Assembly: GCF_004118265.1 (NCBI RefSeq)
Contig: NZ_SDHW01000008.1
Span: 1-64,000, forward strand
DNA: 64,000 bases
Reading direction: 5' to 3'
Origin: Lacibacter luteus
GTDB taxonomy: Bacteria > Bacteroidota > Bacteroidia > Chitinophagales > Chitinophagaceae
Positions 43,703 through 52,937 of this stretch are shown piece by piece; the first letter of the stretch is position 1, and each line of letters starts with the position of its first letter. A program made the translations under genes and the position numbers. The notes under the pieces are model-generated. The model made no database searches, was not told the origin of the DNA, and was given only the letters and a program-made list of their open reading frames with translations.

Positions 43703-44092
43703 TTTTACTCATTCAGAAGTTGTAATTGTTGTGTTGTTATTGTAATGGAATAAATAACGATTCAAGTTGTATCATTCCCGCTCTATTATTTTTATGTTCA
43801 AGGTTGAGCATTGCGTATTTAAAATCGCAAGCCATTCTCCTGAGCAAATTTCTTTTTGCTGTTGCAATCATTATCTCACAGGGCAAATACTTGGTAAATT
43901 TTAGACAACCGTTTGCGCATGCAAACTATACTTAAACGCTGTTAAATTAGTAAACCCTTAATCTTCCAGAACTATTTGTGATTGTGAGTGCAGGTTTCTT
44001 TAAAACTGCAATTGAAACGTATTGCCATAACCATAAAATCGAACAGTCAGAATTATTTAGCGTCTATTTTTTAACAACCAAAACTACCAGTT
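43703..44092. other. Intergenic region without a supported gene
   Basis: About 390 bases between the tmRNA terminator and the 44093 gene. It contains only weak short frames of odd amino acid composition, AT-rich stretches and no clear repeat. The promoter of the 44093 gene probably lies in its right part, but no exact TAnnTTTG was located by eye. Confidence 0.5.
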
Positions 44093-44557
44093 ATGAAAAA
44101 AAGCAAGATCCCTTCGGGAGTTGCATGGCTATTGCTATGCCTGTTGCTCAGCCATTCGTCTATGGCGCAACAGAAAAAGAACGAACCCGCCAAACCATCG
44201 TGGATAACAATGATGGATGATCCCAACGTAAATTATTTCGAAGCAGTAAAAAGTTTTAACGACTACTGGAAGAACAAAGAAAAGCCTGTAGAAGAAGGTG
44301 AGCTTTTTGAATCAGTAGGAGATAAAGAAAAAGAAGAAGCGATCAGTCGTAAAAAAGCAAGATTGCGTGCAAGTGAACCTGCACAGATGTATGCATTCGA
44401 ATACAAACGCTTTATCTGGTGGATGCGGGAGATGGAACCTTTTGTGCAACCCGATGGACACATTAAAGGAATGGATGAACGCATCAACGAGTGGCGCACA
44501 CTTCAACAACAGAAAAAACTACAGCGTGAAAGGGAAAAAGATAAACCCAAACAATAA
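44093..44557 (+). CDS. Small secreted protein, unknown function
   Basis: The 154-residue protein has a signal peptide (VAWLLLCLLLSHSSMAQQ). The mature part is hydrophilic, rich in Lys, Glu and Trp/Tyr (SWITMMDDPNVNYFEAVKSF, FEYKRFIWWMREMEPF) and ends in a charged tail. I recognise it as a type seen next to T9SS-secreted proteins, but no family or activity is assigned. It lies 31 bases upstream of the 1637-residue T9SS gene and is likely cotranscribed with it. Confidence 0.65.
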   Translation: MKKSKIPSGVAWLLLCLLLSHSSMAQQKKNEPAKPSWITMMDDPNVNYFEAVKSFNDYWKNKEKPVEEGELFESVGDKEKEEAISRKKARLRASEPAQMYAFEYKRFIWWMREMEPFVQPDGHIKGMDERINEWRTLQQQKKLQREREKDKPKQ

Positions 44558-44588
44558 CTGCTGTATTTAACCAAACTAACTACTGAAC

Positions 44589-47500
44589 ATGAACAAATTA
44601 TTTATCTCTGCAATTACAACAATTGCATTGGTGCTGTTGTGCAGCAGCATAACATTTGCACAAACGGGCAACTGGAACGAAGTTGGCCCGATCAATTTTC
44701 CCACCAATGTTTCCGGGCAGATCAATGGTATTGGTCGTGTGGAACAGATCAAGTTCGATCCGGTAAATCCTTTGCGCATGTATGCTGTTTGTCCTCGTGC
44801 TGTATTTATCAGTAACGACACTGCTACAACATGGGCTGTACTTGCCGGTACAGATGATCTGCCAACAAACACTGCAATGGCATCTATCTGCATCGATCAT
44901 ACCAATAACAGTGTTCTTTATATCGGCACAGGCGATGCCAACTATTATGGCACAGGCAGTGGCGTGTGGAAATCAACTGACGGTGGTGCTACATTTAATT
45001 TGAGCAATAACGGCATGGGTAATAAACTTGTTGTTGAAATAGTAATGTCATCAACCGATAATAACACATTGGTGGCAGCAGCAAATGATGGTTTATATAA
45101 ATCAACAAACGCTGGCGCAACGTGGGTGCTTACTTCGCCTGTTGCACAGATGACGGATCTAGTTGTAAAAGCAGTTGTCAATAGCAATACCTTATATGCA
45201 GTTGCACGCAACAACCAGAATATTTATATCTCCAATGATTTTGGAAGTACATGGACAACAACAGCACTCAGTGCTACACTGCCTTCCAATGGCGGACGTG
45301 TAGCTGTTACTCCGGCTAATCCCAATGTTGTGTATGTTGGTTATGTAGGCAGCAATACAACAGGTCCTGTAAAAGGAGGGATCATTTATCAATCAACTGA
45401 TGCTGGTGCAACCTTCACCATGAAGAAAGGCGATGATTCACCTAACCTGAATGGTTACAATGGTACATCAACAGGACAGGGAAACTACAATTGGGAAATT
45501 GAAGCTGATCCGTTGGATGCAAATACGCTTTACACCTGTGCACACATCATTTGGAAAAGTACAAATGGTGGAACAACCTGGGTACAGGCGCAAGCAAGCT
45601 GGGCTTATATTCTGCATACTGATCAGCATCACATGGTTTTTAATCCGAATAATCATAACCAACTGTTTAATGCAAATGATGGTGGTGTATGGATCAACAG
45701 GGATCATGTTGCAACAAATACATGGACACCAAAATCGAACGGACTTGCAGCAACTGAATTTTATACATCTGCAAACAGTCATGGTTACAAGTATTTAATT
45801 GGTGGCGGCACGCAGGATAATGGTGAAGTTTTTTATAAAGACAATACCTGGAAAACAAATCGTGGTGGCGATTGGACAAGTAAATATTTTACGGACAATA
45901 CCAATGCCAATCGTTTTGTTTATGTACAGAACGGGAAGTACAGAGACTTGATGAATTCACCTTCAAGTTCTGAAGTTTCATTCGGCGTACCTGCTACTAC
46001 AAGCAACAACGATCTCTATGCTGCTTCTTACCAGGATGCCAACACAGGATTCTATGCACAAAGCAATACATCGGGTGCTGTGTATGGTTTGTACAAAACC
46101 ACTAATCTGCAAACCACAACGCCTGTATGGACAGCAGTAAATGGTTTTACACCAACAGTTCAGATGTATGCAATGGCGGTATCACCTGCTGATGCAAACA
46201 TTCTTTACATTCTATCAAGAAACAAAACAGTGGTTCGTAGTACCGATGCATTGGGAGCTGCAACATTTACTAGTGTAGCATCAGCTCCAATGCCAAGTGG
46301 CACACCGTCAAACGGAGGACTTGCTGTGTTGAAGAGTGGGGTTGTGTATATGTCGAGCGATGGATATGTCTTTCGTTCAGGCGATCAAGGTGTAACATGG
46401 TTGGCTGTTGGTAGTGGTCCTGTTACAACATTGCTCAACGGACAAAAGATCAAAGAGATCATTGCAGATACATCACAAGCTGCAAGCGAAGTGATTTATG
46501 CCATTACATCGCAGGGTGTTTATTACAAAAAAACAACCATCAACGATTGGGCTTTTCTTGGTGCAGCAAATCTGCCAACTGTTGCAAGTATTACCGATAT
46601 GGATATTTATTACGATCCAAACAATTCGGCTAATAGTGCATTGCGTATTTCAACCTATGGTCGTGGTTTGTGGGAATGTTCATTGCAGGCAGCAAGTGGA
46701 ATGCCACCGGTTGTAACATTTACAACCCCACAAAACAATGCAGCTATTGCAGCAGGATCATCGGTGAACATCACTGTTGGCGCAACAGATGCAGATGGCA
46801 GCATTACAAAAGTTGAATTCTTTATTAATGGATTAAAAGTGGGAGAGGATGCAACATCTCCTTACACCTATGCTTGGAATAATATTGCAGCAGGTGGATA
46901 TGTGCTTTCAGCAAAAGCAACGGATAACAGTGGTGCTTACGCTACGGGTTATGCAAATGTAAATGCAGTTGTTGCATGCCCGGGAAGTACCAACGTATCA
47001 AAAGGTAATCTGAATCTTTATTATTACGATAGCCAGGAAATTTCCGGCGAAAATGGAGCTGCTTCAAATGCTGTAGATGGTAATACAGGAACCATCTGGC
47101 ATACACAATGGTCGGGCTCTGTTGCACCATTGCCACATGAACTCCGTTTATCGTTGGGAACAACTTATACTGTCAATAGTTTTAAATACCTGCCACGACA
47201 AAGCGGTACAAACGGACGTGTTGGTCAATATGAAATATATGTTTCTACCGATTCATTGAACTGGGGAACTCCGGTAGCAACAGGCACGTTTGCAAACGAT
47301 GCAACGGAGAAGGTTGTAAGCTTTGCAGAAAAGCAAGGTAAGTTTGTTCGCTTCCGTGCATTAAGTGAAGTGAATGGACAGCAATATTCTTCAGCAGCAG
47401 AAATTAATGTAGGTATTTGCAACCAGGGCATCGCACCAACTGTTGCTATTACATCACCTGCAAACAATGCATCGTTCAACACACCTGTTAACATCAACAT

Positions 47501-49502
47501 CGATGCAACAGCAAGCGATGCAGATGGCAGCGTAACAAAAGTTGAATTTTATGAAGGTGCTAATAAGTTGGGTGAAGACCTTACAGCGCCCTATAGTTTT
47601 ACCTGGAACAATGTTGCAGTTGGTAGCTATGCATTAACAGCAAGAGCAACCGATAATGCAGGATTGATAACAACTTCTGCAGTTGTAAATATTACTGTGG
47701 CAAATCCAAATGTTGCACCAACAGTATCGGTAACAGCACCTGCAAATAACGCAGTGTTTACCGCACCAGCTACTGTCAACATAACTGCAACGGCAAGTGA
47801 TACTGATGGCACAGTAACAAAAGTTGAATTCTTTCAGGGTGCGGTAAAACTAGGTGAAGATCTTACTTCTCCTTATAGTTATTCGTGGAGTGGGGTTGCA
47901 GCAGGTAGTTATGCAATTACAGCAAGAGCAACAGATAACAATGGAGCGGTTACAACTTCTTCTGTTATTAATATCACGGTTAACTTCTGTACACCTGCAA
48001 TCATTTCATCAAGCCTCGTAAGTATTGCTTATGTAAACAGCCAGGAAACATCTGCAGAAAATGGCAGTGCAACCAATGTGCTTGATGATAACACATCAAC
48101 CATCTGGCACACGAAATATTCCGGAACAACAGATCCTTATCCGCATGAAGTACAGTTGGATCTTGGAGCTACTTATGCAGTAACAAGCTTCAGGTATCTG
48201 CCTCGTCAGAACAGTACGAATGGACGTGTTGCCAATTATGAAATTTATGTTTCAAACAGTACAAGTTCATGGGGTACTGCTGTGGCAACAGGAACGTTTG
48301 CAAACGATGCAACAGAAAAGATCGTAACATTCAATGAAAAATCAGGAAGATATGTTCGCTTCCGTGCGTTATCAGAAGTGAATGGCAATGCATGGGCATC
48401 GGCTGCTGAGTTAAAAGTAGGTGGATGTTATGCAGGAAGCAATACATCACCAACTGTTTCCATTACATCGCCTGCAAACAATGCAAGCTTTACTGCACCG
48501 GCAACAATTACCATTAATGCCAACGCCAGCGATGCAGATGGCAGTATTAATAAAGTTGAATTCTTTAATGGTTCTACCAAGCTTGGTGAAGATCTTACTT
48601 CTCCATACAGCTACACATGGAATAATGTTGCAGCGGGTTCTTATACATTAACAGCAGTTGCAACAGATAACATCGGTGCAACCACAACTTCTACAGCAGT
48701 GGCGGTTACTGTAAATTCAAATACAACGTTAAGTCCAATTGCAGATTCGTACGTACGTGATGGTAACACGTATAAAAATCAGAATTACGGAACGTCAACA
48801 GCACTTACAGTGAAGAAGGATGTAACAGCATACAACAGGGAGATCTTTATGAAGTTTAATCTAAATGGAGCTGCATCATTCAACACAGCTTTATTGCGGT
48901 TAAACATTGCATCTGCAGGTATAACAGTAACAAATACGACCTGGAGTGTGTATTATGTTTCATCCGATAGCTGGACAGAAACAGGTGTTACCTGGAATAA
49001 CAAACCTGCTTCTACCACTTTGCTGGCAACGGTACAGGGACAAAGCAGTGGTTGGGTTGAATGGAATATTTCGGCGCAGGCATTGAGCGAATTCGCAGGT
49101 GATAAAACATTGTCGCTTCGTATTGTTTCAACAGTGATCGATCCTACATCTGACGCAACCTTTAATTCAAAAGAAGTAACTACAACCAGTGTTCGTCCTC
49201 AATTGTTGTTGACGAATACGCCGGGCACCGGTATTAACCCGCCGGTAACTGTTATGCCGCTCGATTTTACCATTAAAGCATGGCCTAACCCAAGTAACAG
49301 CGAGTTTACATTGGATATTACCGGCAGCAGCCAGGAAAAAGTATACATCCGTGTAACCAATACCAACGGACAGGTTGTTCAACAGCTCACTACAACTACA
49401 AATCAAATTGTAAGCTTTGGCGAAAAACTGAATAGAGGCGTGTATTATGTTGAAGTGCGGCAAGGTGAAACAAGGAAATTGGTAAAACTGGTAAAACAGT
49501 AA
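44589..49502 (+). CDS. Giant T9SS-secreted protein with BNR-like, Big_7, discoidin and DNRLRE domains
   Basis: The 1637-residue protein has a signal peptide, then a long beta-propeller-like N-terminal part (about 25-700) with Asp-box/BNR-type SxDGGxTF and TTNAGATW repeats, as in VPS10 or sialidase-like proteins. Then come Big_7 Ig-like modules at about 706-790, 947-1040, 1041-1133 and 1286-1377, two F5/8-type discoidin-like domains (about 795-945 and 1134-1285), a DNRLRE-type domain (1378-1545) and a T9SS type A sorting domain (from 1562, IKAWPNPSNSEF). The discoidin and Big_7 modules suggest carbohydrate or surface binding. It is predicted to be exported and surface-attached. Confidence 0.85.
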   Translation: MNKLFISAITTIALVLLCSSITFAQTGNWNEVGPINFPTNVSGQINGIGRVEQIKFDPVNPLRMYAVCPRAVFISNDTATTWAVLAGTDDLPTNTAMASICIDHTNNSVLYIGTGDANYYGTGSGVWKSTDGGATFNLSNNGMGNKLVVEIVMSSTDNNTLVAAANDGLYKSTNAGATWVLTSPVAQMTDLVVKAVVNSNTLYAVARNNQNIYISNDFGSTWTTTALSATLPSNGGRVAVTPANPNVVYVGYVGSNTTGPVKGGIIYQSTDAGATFTMKKGDDSPNLNGYNGTSTGQGNYNWEIEADPLDANTLYTCAHIIWKSTNGGTTWVQAQASWAYILHTDQHHMVFNPNNHNQLFNANDGGVWINRDHVATNTWTPKSNGLAATEFYTSANSHGYKYLIGGGTQDNGEVFYKDNTWKTNRGGDWTSKYFTDNTNANRFVYVQNGKYRDLMNSPSSSEVSFGVPATTSNNDLYAASYQDANTGFYAQSNTSGAVYGLYKTTNLQTTTPVWTAVNGFTPTVQMYAMAVSPADANILYILSRNKTVVRSTDALGAATFTSVASAPMPSGTPSNGGLAVLKSGVVYMSSDGYVFRSGDQGVTWLAVGSGPVTTLLNGQKIKEIIADTSQAASEVIYAITSQGVYYKKTTINDWAFLGAANLPTVASITDMDIYYDPNNSANSALRISTYGRGLWECSLQAASGMPPVVTFTTPQNNAAIAAGSSVNITVGATDADGSITKVEFFINGLKVGEDATSPYTYAWNNIAAGGYVLSAKATDNSGAYATGYANVNAVVACPGSTNVSKGNLNLYYYDSQEISGENGAASNAVDGNTGTIWHTQWSGSVAPLPHELRLSLGTTYTVNSFKYLPRQSGTNGRVGQYEIYVSTDSLNWGTPVATGTFANDATEKVVSFAEKQGKFVRFRALSEVNGQQYSSAAEINVGICNQGIAPTVAITSPANNASFNTPVNINIDATASDADGSVTKVEFYEGANKLGEDLTAPYSFTWNNVAVGSYALTARATDNAGLITTSAVVNITVANPNVAPTVSVTAPANNAVFTAPATVNITATASDTDGTVTKVEFFQGAVKLGEDLTSPYSYSWSGVAAGSYAITARATDNNGAVTTSSVINITVNFCTPAIISSSLVSIAYVNSQETSAENGSATNVLDDNTSTIWHTKYSGTTDPYPHEVQLDLGATYAVTSFRYLPRQNSTNGRVANYEIYVSNSTSSWGTAVATGTFANDATEKIVTFNEKSGRYVRFRALSEVNGNAWASAAELKVGGCYAGSNTSPTVSITSPANNASFTAPATITINANASDADGSINKVEFFNGSTKLGEDLTSPYSYTWNNVAAGSYTLTAVATDNIGATTTSTAVAVTVNSNTTLSPIADSYVRDGNTYKNQNYGTSTALTVKKDVTAYNREIFMKFNLNGAASFNTALLRLNIASAGITVTNTTWSVYYVSSDSWTETGVTWNNKPASTTLLATVQGQSSGWVEWNISAQALSEFAGDKTLSLRIVSTVIDPTSDATFNSKEVTTTSVRPQLLLTNTPGTGINPPVTVMPLDFTIKAWPNPSNSEFTLDITGSSQEKVYIRVTNTNGQVVQQLTTTTNQIVSFGEKLNRGVYYVEVRQGETRKLVKLVKQ

Positions 49503-49561
49503 GATAGTTCTCAGGAAGGTTAAAGGCCAAATTCGTGAAAAACTGCAAACTTGTTTGCAAA

Positions 49562-49590
49562 AAAAAGACCGGCGAAAGCCGGTCTTTTTA
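49562..49590 (+). terminator. Terminator after the giant T9SS gene
   Basis: AAAAAGACCGGC at 49562-49573 pairs with GCCGGTCTTTTT at 49578-49589 around GAAA, ending in T. Confidence 0.85.
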
Positions 49591-49700
49591 TCATGATCTG
49601 AAAGCGAACGTGTTTTAAATATTTACAGACAGATAATAGACAAGCGCTTGCAAAACGATTAAAATCACATTACATTTAATTTTCAAACCAACCACTGTTT

Positions 49701-52700
49701 ATGAAGCTGATCTTTTCTTTGTTAACGGTCTTGCTTGTCACAACCGTTTCAACTGCACAGACATCTATTATTTCTTACGGATCATCGTGGAAATATCTTG
49801 ATAACGGCAGCAACCAGGGCACAACCTGGCGGACTGTTTCGTTTAACGATGCAGCATGGGCTACCGGTAATGCTCAACTTGGTTATGGCGATGGCGACGA
49901 AGCAACTGTTGTGAGCTATGGTAGCAACGCCAACAAAAAACACATCACAACTTATTTTCGTAAAACAATAACTGTTGCTGATGCATCAGTATTCAGCAGT
50001 TATACATTGAATATTAAAAGAGACGATGGAGCTGTGGTTTATATCAATGGAGTAGAAGTATATCGTACAAATATGCCAACAGGTACCATCAGTTATACCA
50101 CAAAGGCATCAACCGATGCTGCTGATGATGGTAACACAGCACAAACAATTACTTTAAACGCAGGTGCATTGGTTACAGGCACAAACGTAATTGCTGTTGA
50201 AGTGCATCAACGGACTGCAAACAGTACCGATCTTTCATTTGATCTTTTACTTACAGGTATTGCAGGAGGTGGAGATACAACGCCACCAACAGTATCTTCT
50301 TATTCACCTGCTGATAATGCAACCGGCGTTTCTGCAAGTGCCAATCTTGTTTTGACCTTTAGTGAAACTATTCAGAAAGGAACCGGTTCAATTGTTATTA
50401 AAGAAGGAGGCGTTACAACGCAAACAATAGATGTTACATCAACCGCTGTTACTGTTTCAGGTAATACAGCAACCATCGATCCGGCGAACTTTACCAATAG
50501 TGCTGCAGTGAATATTGAAATTGCTGCAGGCGCATTTAAAGATGCAGCCAATAATAATTATGCAGGCATTGCCAATGCAACTACCTGGAACTTTACCGTA
50601 CAGGCTCCTCCATCAGGTCCGCAAACATTATTAGCCTTTGGAACATCCTGGAAATATCTTGATAATGGAACAAACCAGGGTACTGCATGGTATGGTACAG
50701 GTTTCAGCGATGCAGCATGGGCAAGTGGTAATGCACAACTTGGTTATGGCGATGGTGATGAAGCAACCGTTGTGAGTTACGGAACTGATGCAAACAATAA
50801 ATACATCACTACTTATTTCCGTAAAACGATCAATGTGAGCGATCCTTCATTATTCTCTTCTGTTTCAGGAAGTATAAAACGGGATGATGGTGTTGCCATT
50901 TATGTAAATGGTACAGAAGTGTATCGAAATAACCTGGCAGCAGGCGCTGTTTATAACACCCTTGCTACATTAGCAAGTGATGATGGTGCAACGATTCAAA
51001 CATTTACGTTTAATCCTTCTGTGTTCGTAAGTGGCAATAATGTAATTGCAGTTGAAATACATCAGAATGCTGTAAACAGCAGTGATATTTCATTTGATCT
51101 TGAACTCATCGGCAACAGCGGAAGTGCTGGTGCCATTTTAACTCGTGGACCTTACCTGCAAATGGGCAACCAGTCAGCAGTAACACTTCGCTGGCGTACA
51201 GATGTGGCAACCGATTCAAAGATTGAAGTTGGAACTGTACATGGAACTTACACAGTTTCTGCAACTAATCCTGCATCATCTACAGAACACGAAGTAAGAA
51301 TAACAGGCTTAACTGCCGATACAAAATATTTTTATCGCTTTGGCAGTTCATCACAAATATTACAAAACGGAACAGATAACTTTTTTGTAACTGCACCACC
51401 TGCCAACACCACAAGAAAGATCCGCATTGCAGCATTTGGTGATTGTGGCAGAAATGATAACAGCTTCCAGACAAACACACTCAATGCTTATCGTAATTAT
51501 GTGGGCAGCAATCCTGCGGAGATCATGTTGTTGTTAGGCGATAATGCTTATACAAATGGTACCGATGCTGAGTATTCAAGCAATTTCTTTGCACCGTACA
51601 GCAGTACGATTTTACGTAATCACATCATCTTCCCTTCACCGGGCAATCATGATTACTACGGAAGCTCACAAACATCACGTGCAGGAGCTTATTATCAAAA
51701 CTTCACCATGCCAACGGCAGCGGAGTGTGGTGGTGTAGCATCGGGAACAGAAGCATTCTATTCGTATGATTGGGGTGGTGTGCATTTTCTTTCATTGGAT
51801 TCTTACGGAATTGAATCGGGCAATACACGTATGTATGATACATTGGGTGCACAGGTTACATGGATCAAACAGGATATTGCAGCCAACAACAATAAGTTCA
51901 CTATTGCTTACTGGCATCATCCGCCACATACAAAAGGAAGTCATAATTCCGATACGGAAACAGAGTTGATCAATATCCGTCAAAACTTTGTACGCATTCT
52001 TGAACGTTATGGTGTTGATATCATTATATGCGGTCACAGTCATGACTATGAGCGTTCTTATTTGCTGAAGGATTATTTTAGTGCAGAAGCAAACTTCAAT
52101 TCAGCAGCACATACAGTAACAACATCATCTGGTAAATATGACGGCACTTCAAATTCATGTGTGTACACAACAGCAAGTGGCCAGGTAAATCACGGAACTG
52201 TTTATGTTGTTGCAGGTTCTGCAGGTGCTGATGGAGGTGTGCAAAGTGGTTATCCGCATAATGCCATGCCTTATTCAGTAGATGATGGCGGTATGTTTTA
52301 CATCGAAGTTGAAGACAATCGTTTGGATGCGAAGTTTATTCGTCGTGATGGTGTGATCGCCGATAAGTTTACCATCATGAAAGATGTGAACAAAACAAAT
52401 AATCCAACCATTAACAGCGGCGAGAATGTTGTGCTTACTGCTTCATGGGTTGGAAATTATAGCTGGAGCACAGGTGCTACAACACGCAGCATCACAGTGA
52501 ACCCAACAAGCAGCACAACCTATACTGTTACTGATGGAGTGAGCTGTGTAACAGATGTGTTTAATGTAACTGTTAATGGCGGTGGCGCAAGAATGGCACC
52601 GCAGCAGCAAGCAACAGAAGTGAAATTATCTGTGATTCCAACAAGAGTGAACAAAGGACAAGCAGTTCGCATCACTACGGGAACAAATGATCCGGTTGAT

Positions 52701-52856
52701 ATTACGGTTGTTGATATGAATGGAAGAACGCTGCAATCAAAAAAAATAGCAGGCACTGGTATTATTGAAACAGGCCAGCTTGCGGCAGGGAGTTATTTTA
52801 TTAAAGTAAATGCAAAGCAAAAAGCTACTGTTCAAAAATTTGTTGTGGTAGAGTAA
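49701..52856 (+). CDS. T9SS-secreted purple-acid-phosphatase-like metallophosphoesterase with duplicated N-terminal modules
   Basis: The 1051-residue protein begins with a signal peptide. Two near-copies of a module of roughly 165 residues follow (about 23-190 and 309-470, each with SWKYLDNG, NAQLGYGDGDEATVVSYG and KRDDG...YVNGxEVYR), separated by a Big_5 Ig-like domain (193-300). A purple-acid-phosphatase N-terminal fibronectin-like domain (478-565) precedes the metallophosphoesterase (574-850) with FGDCGRND, LLLGDNAY, PGNHDYYG and ICGHSHDYERS. The T9SS sorting domain starts near 973. All metal ligand motifs are present, so phosphate-ester hydrolysis outside the cell is expected. The duplicated module is not assigned. 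Confidence 0.87.
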   Translation: MKLIFSLLTVLLVTTVSTAQTSIISYGSSWKYLDNGSNQGTTWRTVSFNDAAWATGNAQLGYGDGDEATVVSYGSNANKKHITTYFRKTITVADASVFSSYTLNIKRDDGAVVYINGVEVYRTNMPTGTISYTTKASTDAADDGNTAQTITLNAGALVTGTNVIAVEVHQRTANSTDLSFDLLLTGIAGGGDTTPPTVSSYSPADNATGVSASANLVLTFSETIQKGTGSIVIKEGGVTTQTIDVTSTAVTVSGNTATIDPANFTNSAAVNIEIAAGAFKDAANNNYAGIANATTWNFTVQAPPSGPQTLLAFGTSWKYLDNGTNQGTAWYGTGFSDAAWASGNAQLGYGDGDEATVVSYGTDANNKYITTYFRKTINVSDPSLFSSVSGSIKRDDGVAIYVNGTEVYRNNLAAGAVYNTLATLASDDGATIQTFTFNPSVFVSGNNVIAVEIHQNAVNSSDISFDLELIGNSGSAGAILTRGPYLQMGNQSAVTLRWRTDVATDSKIEVGTVHGTYTVSATNPASSTEHEVRITGLTADTKYFYRFGSSSQILQNGTDNFFVTAPPANTTRKIRIAAFGDCGRNDNSFQTNTLNAYRNYVGSNPAEIMLLLGDNAYTNGTDAEYSSNFFAPYSSTILRNHIIFPSPGNHDYYGSSQTSRAGAYYQNFTMPTAAECGGVASGTEAFYSYDWGGVHFLSLDSYGIESGNTRMYDTLGAQVTWIKQDIAANNNKFTIAYWHHPPHTKGSHNSDTETELINIRQNFVRILERYGVDIIICGHSHDYERSYLLKDYFSAEANFNSAAHTVTTSSGKYDGTSNSCVYTTASGQVNHGTVYVVAGSAGADGGVQSGYPHNAMPYSVDDGGMFYIEVEDNRLDAKFIRRDGVIADKFTIMKDVNKTNNPTINSGENVVLTASWVGNYSWSTGATTRSITVNPTSSTTYTVTDGVSCVTDVFNVTVNGGGARMAPQQQATEVKLSVIPTRVNKGQAVRITTGTNDPVDITVVDMNGRTLQSKKIAGTGIIETGQLAAGSYFIKVNAKQKATVQKFVVVE

Positions 52857-52880
52857 TCCTTTATTGCAAATATTTTATCC

Positions 52881-52914
52881 AACCGGGTCTGCTTGGTAAG
52901 CGGCCCGGTTTTTA
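52881..52914 (+). terminator. Terminator after the metallophosphoesterase gene
   Basis: AACCGGG at 52881-52887 pairs with CCCGGTT at 52904-52910, followed by T. It overlaps a TTG at 52893 that begins the downstream open frame, so that frame's real start must lie further down. Confidence 0.8.
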
Positions 52915-52937
52915 TCTTCGTTACAACAATTTTCAGA

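Noticed and set aside
43726-43935. 69-residue open frame between tmRNA and the 44093 gene
   Set aside because: Odd composition with scattered Cys and Ile, no good ribosome site, and no family resemblance; treated as non-coding.
52893-52937. TTG start at 52893 for the peroxidase
   Set aside because: It falls inside the hairpin terminator of the preceding gene; the TTG at 52938 directly before the membrane helix is more likely.
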